A stretch of DNA of 64,000 nt from Galactobacillus timonensis (GTDB lineage Bacteria > Bacillota_I > Bacilli_A > Erysipelotrichales > Erysipelotrichaceae). Below the pieces are notes generated by a model that did no database searches, was not told the origin of the DNA, and worked only from the letters and a program-made list of their open reading frames with translations. The stretch's first letter is position 1, and every line of letters starts with the position of its first letter. The position numbers and the translations under genes are program-made. The stretch covers positions 1,182,709 through 1,246,708 of the forward strand of contig NZ_LT964739.1 in assembly GCF_900240265.1 (NCBI RefSeq). Reading direction: 5' to 3'. Shown in pieces: positions 17,394-26,162 of this stretch.

Positions 17394-18110
17394 TTACAGC
17401 CTCCAATAGCGCGGATATACGGTAATTGTTCCTGCCGTATTGTTTGAAATTTCGCTATACCCTGGTTCCAATACCGGCCATGCCCCGTTATCCAATTTCA
17501 GGTTCTTGCTATAGTTAACGCGCCCGGTTACGCCGTCATAATAGGCGTACATCTCATCGCAATCCACGGCAATTTTATATGATCCAGATACAGTGATTCC
17601 TCGTCCGGCGATCACTATGCTGCCGGGGTTATTGAACTGTATCAGCGGGTATGCCGTGTGACGCGTCGTGTTTCTAATACTCAATTTACTGTTAGCAGGA
17701 ATCTTAACACCCGTAGAGCCATCCGTTAGGAACCGGCGCGGGTCGCAGTCAAAATGGATCTCAAATATTGCTGTTCCGCGGCGCCTGTCAACGGTCGGTT
17801 CGAATGCCTCAGATACGCGTGCCATGCGATATTCTCCGGCATTGTACGTGTCGGTTAGTTTGTAATATGCATCTGAATGTGCCATCAGCCAGTCACGTGC
17901 GTCATACGCAGTGCCGAGCGTTTTCGTCATACAGTTGTATACAATCGTTGCATTTTTATAACGGCCGTGATCGATCACGATGTCTCCGTTGCGGCCTGGA
18001 ATTGATACCGTTTCAATGTCACGCACAGCGCCGCCGTACGTGTTCTCGCCGGAAACAATAATTCCCATTGATTGACTGCTGGTTCCGTCATATGTGAATG
18101 TTCGCATCAT
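17394..18110 (-). CDS. Distal tail protein (Dit)
   Basis: 238 aa. Sipho_tail (PF05709) features: DIETVSIPGRNGDIVIDHGRY in the N-terminal ring domain and DPRRFLTDGS in the middle, with a galectin-like C-terminal region. Forms the hub between tail tube and baseplate. Directly follows the tape measure gene. GGGAG precedes the tandem ATG codons. Confidence 0.87.
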   Translation of the reverse strand: MMRTFTYDGTSSQSMGIIVSGENTYGGAVRDIETVSIPGRNGDIVIDHGRYKNATIVYNCMTKTLGTAYDARDWLMAHSDAYYKLTDTYNAGEYRMARVSEAFEPTVDRRRGTAIFEIHFDCDPRRFLTDGSTGVKIPANSKLSIRNTTRHTAYPLIQFNNPGSIVIAGRGITVSGSYKIAVDCDEMYAYYDGVTGRVNYSKNLKLDNGAWPVLEPGYSEISNNTAGTITVYPRYWRL

Positions 18111-18111
18111 A

Positions 18112-20343
18112 TTAAAATCTCCCGCTCTGAATAGCTAACTGCTGCGTCAGCCTGTCAATCGTGTAATCTGCAATAGCCCGCTCATCCATACCCTGTGACG
18201 GGTACACGTTGACGGTAATGCTGCCCGGATTTGCCGAGCGTACAGCGCTGCTGATTGTGTTCAGTAATGCGTTTTGACCGATAACGAGCTCTGCGCCGTT
18301 GCCGTCGCCGAATCCCTTATACCCGTTAGGCGTTGCTAACACTGTCGGCGATGTGAACGCTACGGCGTTTGTATATGCCGATTTGTACCAGTCAACCGAC
18401 AGATGCGGAACGCTAGGCGGCGTCAAAGAAAAGCTCCCAGAGATTGAGAAGTGCGGCAGCTTGATGATCGACCGAATACTGTCCCACACGCTTGCAATCT
18501 TGCCGGGGATGTCACGCACCCAGTCAATCGCTTCGCTGATTCTGTCCTTGACTCCGCCCACTAAACTAGCTCCGAGGTCAATCCAGAACTGATAGTACGG
18601 CTTGATTACACTGTCCCAGAGCCATGTGATCCCGTCCTTGATGGCGTTCCATGCGTCAGAAAATGCGCCCTTAATACCGTCAAGAACCGCAGAAACCGCG
18701 GGCCCGATAGTATCCCAGTTCGCGATAACTAACGCAACACCTGCAGCAATTGCGGCGACGATCCAGCCTGCTGGTCCGATAGCTGCAAGCACGGGAGCTG
18801 CCGCCGTCACGAGGTTTCCGATTCCTGCTGTGATGCTGCCGACAGCCGTGACAACGCCGCCGATTCCAGTGACAACAGGACCGACAGCCGCCGCAATCAG
18901 TGCCGCTTTCACAATCGTTTCCTGCATTTCCGGCGTCAGGCCGTCCCATGCTTCTTTGAGCCGTGTGATTGCATCGCGGGCAACTGTAAGCGCCTCTGTG
19001 ATCATAGGCCCGGCCGTTGTAACAAGCTCTGCCGCCGTGCTTTTCAGCGAGTTCAGAGTCGGTATCATTTGGTCTATCGGATCCTGCGTCTCTGCAAACG
19101 TGTCCGATACAGATCCCGCATAATCGGCTAATGATCCGCTGAGCGCGTCAAGTGAAAGGGATCCACTAGATACGGCGTTATAGATAGCGGCGCCGGCTTT
19201 TGATCCAAATGTGTCATAGGCGGCCTGCAATTTTTCTGTATCTGACGCATTGCTGTTCATTACTCCGCTGAAATCCGCTAATGATTGTGACAGCGTTTTT
19301 CCGCCTTCGGTAGCGTTCTTCTGCGCCTTTGTGAGGCCAGCCAGCATTACCGATGCATCCAGTCCGGCCATATCAGCGGCACCAACTACGGCGGCTGCTT
19401 CCTCTGCGCTCATGCCCATAGCCGTGAATTGTGCAGCCGATTTGGTCACATCCTGCGCAAGAGTATCAACAGAAACGCCGGTTGCCTGCCCGACAGAATT
19501 CAATGCGTCTAGCAGGTTTGATGCGTCCTCTGCACCCTGCCCGTATGCGGCTAGTGCTGCGGAAACGCTATCGATTGATGCGGAAACCTCTGTGTTGTTA
19601 AGAGATGAAAACTTTACAAACTGTGTAGATAACTGTTCCAGATCATCGCCAGTTAGACCGAATCTCGTGCTCACTTCACCAACCGCATCAGCCGCAGTTT
19701 GAAAAGATGTCGGTATCGTCTCGGCAATCGATTTCGCACGGTTTTGCATGTCTTCCAGTGCTTCACCGCTTGCGCCAGTCTTAGTTGTGATCGTGTCCAT
19801 CGCTTCATCGACAGACTTCCACGCAGCGACTGAAGCCGCCGCAACGCCAGCGATAGGGGCAGTCACCGTCTTTGTGAGGGTGGTGCCTACGCCCGTGATG
19901 GACCCACCAGCTTTGCTGATCTTGTCACCGACAGACGAGATAGATTCTCCCGCCGTTGCGATCTGCTGCTGTGCGACACTTCCGAACTGCTTGTACTGAT
20001 CTTCGAGGCTGCTCAGCTGCTGCGTAGTCTTCTCGATCTCGCGTGTTAGCGCAGCCTGCTGTTCTGCCGTTTCGCCCGCGCTGTCGCTGTTTTTCAGCTG
20101 CTCAAGCGCGGTTTTTTCCGTCTCCAGCTTCTGCTTTGTTTCGTCGATGGCATCGCTGAGATACTTCTGCTTCTGCTCCAGTAATTCTGTGTTAGATGGG
20201 TCTAACCTGAGCAGCTTGTTGACCTCTTTTAAGCTGCTTTGTGTATCTCTTAGCTGCGCATCGACATCCTTTAGGGCAGACTGCAGCTTCGTAGTGTTTC
20301 CGCCGATCTCGACAGTAATGCCCTTAATTCGTTTGTCAGCCAT
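18112..20343 (-). CDS. Tail tape measure protein
   Basis: 743 aa. N-terminal coiled coil (about 10-130), TP901-type core (PTSFQTAADAVGEVSTRFGL region, about 210-420), two hydrophobic Gly/Ala-rich segments (about 490-545) and a C-terminal domain rich in Trp and aromatic residues. It sets tail length and is carried into the host membrane. At about 1.5 angstrom per residue it predicts a tail of roughly 110 nm. Position after the frameshifted chaperone genes is canonical. Confidence 0.92.
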   Translation of the reverse strand: MADKRIKGITVEIGGNTTKLQSALKDVDAQLRDTQSSLKEVNKLLRLDPSNTELLEQKQKYLSDAIDETKQKLETEKTALEQLKNSDSAGETAEQQAALTREIEKTTQQLSSLEDQYKQFGSVAQQQIATAGESISSVGDKISKAGGSITGVGTTLTKTVTAPIAGVAAASVAAWKSVDEAMDTITTKTGASGEALEDMQNRAKSIAETIPTSFQTAADAVGEVSTRFGLTGDDLEQLSTQFVKFSSLNNTEVSASIDSVSAALAAYGQGAEDASNLLDALNSVGQATGVSVDTLAQDVTKSAAQFTAMGMSAEEAAAVVGAADMAGLDASVMLAGLTKAQKNATEGGKTLSQSLADFSGVMNSNASDTEKLQAAYDTFGSKAGAAIYNAVSSGSLSLDALSGSLADYAGSVSDTFAETQDPIDQMIPTLNSLKSTAAELVTTAGPMITEALTVARDAITRLKEAWDGLTPEMQETIVKAALIAAAVGPVVTGIGGVVTAVGSITAGIGNLVTAAAPVLAAIGPAGWIVAAIAAGVALVIANWDTIGPAVSAVLDGIKGAFSDAWNAIKDGITWLWDSVIKPYYQFWIDLGASLVGGVKDRISEAIDWVRDIPGKIASVWDSIRSIIKLPHFSISGSFSLTPPSVPHLSVDWYKSAYTNAVAFTSPTVLATPNGYKGFGDGNGAELVIGQNALLNTISSAVRSANPGSITVNVYPSQGMDERAIADYTIDRLTQQLAIQSGRF

Positions 20344-20520
20344 GTGTATGCCTCCCTTGCGTTTTGGCGCGTTTTCAGCCCGTTTGCGACGTTTTATTGT
20401 ATTTGCGGTAATTTATACGTATGCGCTAATAAAACGCGAAATAGGGGCTATTCTTTGCGAAATACGCTATGTTTATGGTGTTGGTACGTGCGTCAGCGGA
20501 TGTCCGCCTCTGCTCGTATG
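20344..20520. other. Gap between chaperone terminator and tape measure
   Basis: 177 bp with no gene. It contains an AT-rich patch on the minus strand with a TACAAT box near 20398, a possible weak promoter for the tape measure operon. No -35 is convincing. Confidence 0.3.
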
Positions 20521-20561
20521 AAAAAAGCGCCCAGATATCCCGTGAGCGGGTGTCCGGGCGC
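20521..20561 (-). terminator. Strong terminator after the tail chaperone gene
   Basis: Leftward stem GCGCCCGGA / TCTGGGCGC with an inner CCCG / CGGG helix, then TTTTTT. It would reduce transcription of all tail, baseplate and lysis genes downstream unless antiterminated or re-initiated. Confidence 0.8.
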
Positions 20562-20566
20562 AATTG

Positions 20567-21093
20567 TTAGAACGCATCAAAATCGTCCTGTGTTGCCAGT
20601 TCGTCGTATTCGGTGTCGTCGTTGCTGCGCTCAATAAGCATATCCATTACGTCGCCTTCGGTCAGTTCGTCCATGTCCGCAATGGTCAGCCCGCATTGTT
20701 TCGCCCGTAGCAGATAAAGCGCCGTAGTCAGCGTTCTATCTACTGGGCGACTGCGTTTTTTGGTGCAACCGTCGTAGCACGCGAGGACAGATAAGCGCCG
20801 ATGATCTCGGGCGCTGCTGTCAGAATTGCGTCGCCGTCCAGCGTATCCAGCCAATTCATAAATGTATCGTCTGAAAGTGCGGACATATCGGCGTGCGCAG
20901 CCTGCATCGCCATGACATACGCAAGGCGCGCAACGGTTGCGTAGTCAAGTGTGCCGGATTTATCCATTGCGCCAATATCCGTCAGCAGATCACGGCGGAA
21001 AACGGATTTATAGCGGATTGCGGTTGTGCCGGTGGCCAGCATTGGCGTAGATACCGGCGCGCCGTCAACCGTCAGATTTACTTTCTTCAGCAT
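20567..21093 (-). CDS. Tail assembly chaperone, -1 frameshift product (gpGT-like)
   Basis: About 175 aa, produced by a -1 shift at A AAA AAC (20755-20761). The short form is joined to KKRSRPVDRTLTTALYLLRA and an acidic end (NDDTEYDELATQDDFDAF). The downstream frame has no start codon of its own placed for independent translation and overlaps the 0 frame, exactly as in the lambda G/GT arrangement. The T segment recruits major tail protein. The shift itself is inference from sequence, but the heptamer is canonical. Confidence 0.85.
20740..21093 (-). CDS. Tail assembly chaperone, short form (gpG-like)
   Basis: 117 aa from ATG at 21093 (MLKKVNLTVDG), which fits after the major tail protein stop at 21104. 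Ends at TAG 20740 with the tail TTVAPKNAVAQ. The slippery heptamer A AAA AAC lies at 20755-20761, in the correct frame (codons AAA AAC), five codons before the stop. It binds the tape measure during tail assembly. The ribosome-binding site (AAGGGG) is unusually far upstream, about 13 nt. Confidence 0.85.
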   Translation of the reverse strand: MLKKVNLTVDGAPVSTPMLATGTTAIRYKSVFRRDLLTDIGAMDKSGTLDYATVARLAYVMAMQAAHADMSALSDDTFMNWLDTLDGDAILTAAPEIIGAYLSSRATTVAPKNAVAQ

Positions 21094-21103
21094 TGTAGAC
21101 CAA

Positions 21104-21685
21104 TTACCCCTTAGCAGTCGGCACCGGAACTTCGTTGAACCATGCATCATATCCTGCGGATCCAGCGGCGCACTTCGCCTTTACGATATTAGCTTTCAGC
21201 GTTTTGTCGTAGATTGTTCCTGCGGTGATATCAATGGAATCCGTCTGCGGCTCGCGGCTGCCCTGCGTCGTTTTTCCGGATACTTCCGGGCGTGCGGCAA
21301 CGCAGTTATACATGACGTGGCGGGTAGAGCTTACGTCGCCTGCAAACTCAAACAGCAACGCAAAATGTGTTGTAAGCGCATCGGCGCTCTCAACGACCAT
21401 GCCGTTTCCGTCGGTGATTGCGCCGAGTACGTCAGTCTCGAAATCCGCCGGGATCTGAGCACACTCCAGCGTTCCACTATACCCGTCGTTTGCGTAAGAA
21501 ACGTAATATTTGATATTGTCGGCGTAGAACACCTGCGAATCGCCCTCAGCCTTCATGCTCAGAGATACTGCGCCCGGCCACGGCTTTTCGGTTCCGTATG
21601 TGGCGCTGCCGTCCTCTGCGATTGTGGCCACGGCATAATGAACGTTGCTGAGGCCGTATTTTACGCGGTTTTTGGTTTCAGTCAT
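21104..21685 (-). CDS. Major tail protein (phi13-type)
   Basis: 193 aa. N-terminus NRVKYGLSNVHYAVATI with SLSMKAEGDSQVFYADNIKY and GYSGTLECAQIPADFETDVLG is typical of phi13/TP901-type major tail proteins that polymerise into the tube. Sits between head-tail connector genes and the frameshifted chaperones, the usual place. GGAGG 9 nt before ATG. Confidence 0.88.
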   Translation of the reverse strand: MTETKNRVKYGLSNVHYAVATIAEDGSATYGTEKPWPGAVSLSMKAEGDSQVFYADNIKYYVSYANDGYSGTLECAQIPADFETDVLGAITDGNGMVVESADALTTHFALLFEFAGDVSSTRHVMYNCVAARPEVSGKTTQGSREPQTDSIDITAGTIYDKTLKANIVKAKCAAGSAGYDAWFNEVPVPTAKG

Positions 21686-22050
21686 AAGTTAGATCCTCCT
21701 AGATCAAATTCATATGTGACAGCATAAACAGCGGCATTTTCGTCATAGTCCGCCGCTTTGGTCGCATAATAATCTGAAAGCGCGGCCTCAACCGCGCCTT
21801 CTGTGCTGATATCGCGCTCCGCCTCGTACAGCGTCAGCGCAATTGTGTAGTAACGGTAATAAATGGAATTGTCGGCGTAGAAATCATGCTCGGTGTAGCT
21901 CCATACGATATACGGCAGCATCGGCGCATAATCCGCATAATCAGGAAAATGATCGTACGCGTGCTCGATATCAATATTTTTCAGGATGCTATCAACCTGA
22001 TCATGCATACGCCGAACCGCGCTAGCTATGTCGATTTCTCGTGTGATCAT
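21682..22050 (-). CDS. Tail terminator / tail completion protein
   Basis: 122 aa. Acidic, with YAPMLPYIVWSYTEHDFYADNS and TLYEAERDISTEGAVEAALS, in the position and size of the tail terminator that caps the tube before head joining. Overlaps the major tail gene by 4 bp and the upstream gene by 4 bp. Assigned mainly by synteny. Confidence 0.72.
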   Translation of the reverse strand: MITREIDIASAVRRMHDQVDSILKNIDIEHAYDHFPDYADYAPMLPYIVWSYTEHDFYADNSIYYRYYTIALTLYEAERDISTEGAVEAALSDYYATKAADYDENAAVYAVTYEFDLGGSNL

Positions 22051-22430
22051 TTTGTCTCCTCTATGATGCGCTCAACGCGCTCTGACAGATCTTCTGCCGC
22101 GGCTTCTGCTGCCGGCGCAATATGCACGCGGCCGCCAAACCCGTTAGCAGGATCTGTACGTCCGCCGTTGCGCAGCTTGTGCGAATTTTCCAGCAGATGC
22201 GTCAACCGATACAGCCGGTTCTGCACGCCGCAAACCATGTATGCGGGTGTTTCCTTGCGCACAACGACGCTCCATCCACGCCGATAGCGTGTGCCGGGCG
22301 ATGTTTTGCGCAATTGCGTTTTCGTGTCCTCTGCGGTCGCTTTGACGGCTTGTTTCACCTTCGCGGCAACGGCGTCAGTGTATGCGGACAGCTGCTTCGT
22401 CAATTCGCGTTCAATGTCGTTCTGCGCCAT
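22047..22430 (-). CDS. HK97 gp10-like head-tail connector
   Basis: 127 aa. Matches the HK97-gp10 pattern: helical N-terminus (ERELTKQLSAYTDAVAAKVK), SPGTRYRRGWSVVV, and RLTHLLENSHKLRNGGR near the C-terminal half. Helps complete the neck or tail. GAGG before the ATG. Confidence 0.85.
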   Translation of the reverse strand: MAQNDIERELTKQLSAYTDAVAAKVKQAVKATAEDTKTQLRKTSPGTRYRRGWSVVVRKETPAYMVCGVQNRLYRLTHLLENSHKLRNGGRTDPANGFGGRVHIAPAAEAAAEDLSERVERIIEETK

Positions 22431-22434
22431 ACTG

Positions 22435-22764
22435 CTACCTCATAATGCGTGTCTGCCGATCACCGGCCCGGCGCTCCAAATACAGCTCAATTCCGCCTGA
22501 TTTCGTCTCAAACGTGCGGTAGATGTGATAGCGCTCCCCATTGATAACCGCATATGGTTCGCCGTTGTAATCATCCGCGCATGCCAGCGTCAGAACCATA
22601 GTAGGCGTGATGCCAATTAATCCTGCGCTGGTAAATTCTGCGCGTGTGATAGGTCCGCGCGTGGCTGTCACAACGTTAGGCGCTCCGTGACTCTCCGTGA
22701 TTTGGTCGCCGTCTGCGCGAATAGGCGTGACAGGCTGTAATACAACGTCAATCACCCGATCCAT
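22435..22764 (-). CDS. Head closure protein (head-tail joining)
   Basis: 109 aa, mostly beta, with EFTSAGLIGITPTMVLTLAC and GEPYAVINGERYHIYRTFE, as in SPP1 gp16 / Phage_H_T_join proteins. It closes the connector after packaging. Overlaps the adaptor gene by 17 bp. Confidence 0.75.
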   Translation of the reverse strand: MDRVIDVVLQPVTPIRADGDQITESHGAPNVVTATRGPITRAEFTSAGLIGITPTMVLTLACADDYNGEPYAVINGERYHIYRTFETKSGGIELYLERRAGDRQTRIMR

Positions 22765-23062
22765 CGTCAGCCGCGCCTCCTGCGCATGTATACGCCGCCG
22801 CGAGGGATAGCGAGCCTTTCAGCGCCTCATACGCCGCTGCCCATTCGGCTCTGCGCTCATCGTTGCCGTAGCTCGCTTTGAGGTAAAGTTTCAGTGCCTG
22901 TCGGATTAGCGAATCATTCAGATCCACCCGTACGCCGGCGGCCTGTAGATCCAGCGCGCCTGCCTCGAGTGTCTGTGTGATTTCGTCATCCTGTGACGCG
23001 GCGGAAATGCGCAGCCAGCTTTTCGCGTATGCGAGCATGTCCTTTGCTGTAGTATCCGCCAT
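22748..23062 (-). CDS. Head-tail connector (gp6/gp15-like adaptor)
   Basis: 104 aa, all-helical: DMLAYAKSWLRISAASQDDE, then ALDLQAAGVRVD and IRQALKLYLKASYGNDERRAEW. Matches Phage_connect_1 adaptors that sit under the portal. ATG at 23062 is chosen because GAGGTG lies 7-8 nt upstream; the codon two before is TTG. Confidence 0.82.
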   Translation of the reverse strand: MADTTAKDMLAYAKSWLRISAASQDDEITQTLEAGALDLQAAGVRVDLNDSLIRQALKLYLKASYGNDERRAEWAAAYEALKGSLSLAAAYTCAGGAADDGSGD

Positions 23063-23073
23063 GGTCAATCACC

Positions 23074-24234
23074 TCAGCCGCCGATAGTCAGCGTTGCAAA
23101 ACTCTTGCTGTCAACCAGACCGGCCTCTGCGCGTGCATAGCCGCTGTAGATGAACGTATGCGATTTGATGTCCTTATCGGATTCAATCAGCACGTCCGTG
23201 ACAACATTGTTTACAACTCTCTGCGGGTCGCCTACGAGAATAACGCCATCTGCAACCGCGTCTTCAATGCGAACCTTTGCGCCCAGCAGTGCGCCATCGG
23301 CTGCGTCATCGTTGACAGACGGAACAAACAGCGGGCGTCCGGTCGTGTCGGTCAGATTTGCGAGCTGGTTGTAAAGCGTAGAACTCGAAACGTATGCAAC
23401 CTTCTGCGAGCAGCGCTTCAGTGTGCCGAACAGCTTCGTGATGTCGGTATATGCAAGCTTTGTGCTAGTCAGCTTGTTGCCGGAATCGATAGCGCCCTCA
23501 ACCGTCGCAACGACGTCAGCCGCCATAGCGTCTGCGAGCTGTGCGCCGATTTCCTGCACCAGATAATTTTCCAGCGCGTCAATTGCCATGTTGCGTGCAG
23601 CATAAGAAAGCACTACGTCCTTAGAGTAGTCATTGCCGGCGAGTTTAATCGTTGCAAGCGTGTTCTGTTCGTCATCGTTTGCTGCGCCCTCAGCGGTCTT
23701 CTTTGCCTTGCCGGCCTTGACCTCGGTGTGAACCGGCAGTTCCATAACTACGCCAGTTCCGCGCAGTGTCTGAATGTCGTCCAGAATGCTGTGGGTTTCG
23801 TCAATCGTGTTCCAAATGCGGTCTGCAATCTGTGTCGGGATTACGCCGGCCAGCGTTTCGGTCGTGTGCGTAAAGTCCGCATTGACCATTTCATAAGCCT
23901 GCTTTTCGGCGTCGTTGAGATCGCGGCCGCTGATGCGCTTCAGGAACGCATTGCGATATTCGGGTGTTGCTGCAAGATTCATGTTTTCAGTCATCGTTCT
24001 ATCCTCCATATTGACTTTTGTATTAGCGGCCATAGCCATAAACGGCGCCGCGGGTTTTGTGTTTGCCATTGCGGCTTTTTCGGCGGCCGCTGCCTTTTCT
24101 GCTTCAAACGCCTTCCGGGTCGCCTCAGCCTCCGCCTTGATGGCGTCAGCTTCGTCTAACCGTCCGGCCTGTGCGGCGTCCTTACCGCGCGCCGCGAGAT
24201 CCTTCATCTTGTCCTGGTACTCATTGAGTGTCAT
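23074..24234 (-). CDS. HK97-fold major capsid protein
   Basis: 386 aa. N-terminal coiled-coil delta domain (about 1-60, Ala/Glu/Lys-rich) serves as internal scaffold and would be removed by the upstream protease. The core has ETLAGVIPTQIADRIWNTID, RNMAIDALENYLVQEIGAQL and VRIEDAVADGVILVGD, with SGYARAEAGLVDSKSFATL at the end, as in phi-105/HK97-like capsids. GGAGG precedes the ATG. Confidence 0.9.
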   Translation of the reverse strand: MTLNEYQDKMKDLAARGKDAAQAGRLDEADAIKAEAEATRKAFEAEKAAAAEKAAMANTKPAAPFMAMAANTKVNMEDRTMTENMNLAATPEYRNAFLKRISGRDLNDAEKQAYEMVNADFTHTTETLAGVIPTQIADRIWNTIDETHSILDDIQTLRGTGVVMELPVHTEVKAGKAKKTAEGAANDDEQNTLATIKLAGNDYSKDVVLSYAARNMAIDALENYLVQEIGAQLADAMAADVVATVEGAIDSGNKLTSTKLAYTDITKLFGTLKRCSQKVAYVSSSTLYNQLANLTDTTGRPLFVPSVNDDAADGALLGAKVRIEDAVADGVILVGDPQRVVNNVVTDVLIESDKDIKSHTFIYSGYARAEAGLVDSKSFATLTIGG

Positions 24235-24238
24235 TTTT

Positions 24239-24898
24239 TTAATCCTCCGTGTTCAGGTTGTCGAAATACTCAATCAGCGCTTCACGCTTTGCTCTCAGAC
24301 GCGTTTTAACGGCCTCTGGAAGCGTTTCTGCGGTGCTGTTGGTAAACTGTCCGTCTCCGCCCGTTTTGTCGCTCTGCGGGGCTGAAATCGCGTCAATCAG
24401 GCCGTAGTCTAGCGCGTCCTGCGCGGTCAGCCACGTTTCGTGATCCATAAGCGATAAAGCGTCCTTTTCCGTCATGCCGGTCTTTGCGACATACGCGGCG
24501 GCGATTGCGCGGTTTGCGGTCTTCAGTGCTTCACTAGCGGCGTCCATATCGCGGTAATCGCCAGATGCGGTCGTTGATACGTTGTGGACCATCATGCGCG
24601 CCGTCGGTTCCATGTCGCACCACCCGGCCATAGCAATGACTGAAGCGGCCGATGCCGCCTCGCCGGTGATGTGGATGTGCACACGGTCGCCTGCGCGCTT
24701 CAGTGCGGAATAAATCTCGCTGCCTGCGTTGATCTCGCCGCCAGGGCTATTGATGTATACGTCCAGCGGTTCGTTTGCGTCTGCGCTCGCGATTGCGTCG
24801 GATACGGCGCTCGGGTGCGTTTGTGTCATGCCCATGTAGTCGTAAATCCATGCGTCGTCATCGGATACAATCACGCCGCGCACGTTAATATCACTCAT
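24239..24898 (-). CDS. ClpP-like head maturation (prohead) protease
   Basis: 219 aa. ClpP fold: VYINSPGGEINAGSEIYSAL, catalytic Ser in GEAASAASVIAMAG, catalytic His in ARMMVHNVST, and a C-terminal helix past LTAQDALDYGLIDAI. Cleaves the capsid delta domain. Overlaps the portal gene by 8 bp and lies just before capsid, the standard order. Confidence 0.92.
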   Translation of the reverse strand: MSDINVRGVIVSDDDAWIYDYMGMTQTHPSAVSDAIASADANEPLDVYINSPGGEINAGSEIYSALKRAGDRVHIHITGEAASAASVIAMAGWCDMEPTARMMVHNVSTTASGDYRDMDAASEALKTANRAIAAAYVAKTGMTEKDALSLMDHETWLTAQDALDYGLIDAISAPQSDKTGGDGQFTNSTAETLPEAVKTRLRAKREALIEYFDNLNTED

Positions 24899-26162
24899 TG
24901 GGTGCTACCTCCTTAGGTTTGATATTTGCGTCCGGAAATGTCAGATCGTCAGCGCTCGCCGTAATCCGGCGCGCGTCGGTGTCTGCGCTTTCCGTATCGG
25001 TTCCAGTAACGGCAGCTGTATCGAGACGCCGAATCGGTTCATCTCCGCCCGGAACAGGTGCCAAATTAAATGCGCGCCGCCATTCGTTAGGCGTAAGCGC
25101 TCCACGGTCAACCATTGCGCTAAGCGCGAGTTTTGTGTTCAGTGATGCACTGTCCCACGCGCTCGCCTCGAATACGATACGATTGCCGAACGCGCGCTCG
25201 CGTCTGCTGAAAAGTTTTCGCGTAAATTCAGCGCTTAACTGCCGCTCAATCGGTTCAATCTGTGCGTCGAAATATGCCGTTGTCTGCGCTTCGTTTGCCT
25301 TGTTTGATACGATATCCGGCGATACGCCAAACAGCGCGTAAATGCGCGCCGTCGTACGGTCAATGACGTCAGCGTTCGGTACGTAATCGTGCGTTGATAC
25401 CTGCTGCGCGTCGGCCATACTGTTAACGCCCGCCACGCCGGATGTGTTTGCTGTAGATAGCCACGTACGCGCGAATTCATCCGTCTGCCTTTTCATGTCG
25501 CTAGGCGGCAGCACCGACTTAAATTTCAACAGCCACCGGATAGCGCCGCCGTTTTTGATCGCGTTGATAATGCCCTGATCGGTGGTTGTTACAACGTCCA
25601 GAAGCGGGGCAAGCGCCGGCGCGATAGGTGAGCCGAACAGCTCGTTATCGTGGTAATCGCGGCGGATGTGGATAACGTCGTCGTAATCGAAACTGAACCG
25701 TTTGCCGTTTGTCAGCGTGAATGTCAGATAAAGCGCCCCCGCTGGCGTATATGCGGCGTCTACGCTTGTTGCGGCGATAGGGTATATAGCAATAGCGTTT
25801 CCGTAATCGTCGCGCTGAATCACCGCGAATGCGTTGCCGTTTAGCATTAGCTGCGAGGCAAGTTTTTCAAGCATTGCCTGCATCGTCATATATTGGTTTG
25901 GCTCTTCAAGCAGAAACCGAATACTGTTTGACGGATTGACGCGGATGTCGCGCCCGCCATCGTCTCGCGTCGTTTCGATAATATGTTTCGGCGTCAATTT
26001 GCCCACGGCCGAAACTGCGGGGCGTGTGCATGCGCGTACGATATCGCTGCGATAAACCGAACCGCTCCATGCGTATACGCCGCGCGTATCGGATGTCATT
26101 AGCTCAACGCCGGAAACGCGGCGCGGGTTAATAAGTGCTCTGAATCGTGAAAAAATGCTCAT
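24891..26162 (-). CDS. Portal protein (HK97 family)
   Basis: 423 aa. PF04860 features: YAWSGSVYRSDIVRACTRPAVSA region, PNQYMTMQAMLEKLASQLMLNGNAF, IHIRRDYHDNELFGSPIAP and LFGVSPDIVSNKANE. Forms the dodecameric DNA channel. The start at 26162 overlaps the terminase stop (TGATG), with GGAGG inside the terminase gene. Confidence 0.92.
   Translation of the reverse strand: MSIFSRFRALINPRRVSGVELMTSDTRGVYAWSGSVYRSDIVRACTRPAVSAVGKLTPKHIIETTRDDGGRDIRVNPSNSIRFLLEEPNQYMTMQAMLEKLASQLMLNGNAFAVIQRDDYGNAIAIYPIAATSVDAAYTPAGALYLTFTLTNGKRFSFDYDDVIHIRRDYHDNELFGSPIAPALAPLLDVVTTTDQGIINAIKNGGAIRWLLKFKSVLPPSDMKRQTDEFARTWLSTANTSGVAGVNSMADAQQVSTHDYVPNADVIDRTTARIYALFGVSPDIVSNKANEAQTTAYFDAQIEPIERQLSAEFTRKLFSRRERAFGNRIVFEASAWDSASLNTKLALSAMVDRGALTPNEWRRAFNLAPVPGGDEPIRRLDTAAVTGTDTESADTDARRITASADDLTFPDANIKPKEVAPNE

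Noticed and set aside
23158..24159. Long rightward frame opposite the capsid gene
   Set aside because: Antisense shadow of the capsid gene, which has conserved motifs and a ribosome-binding site.
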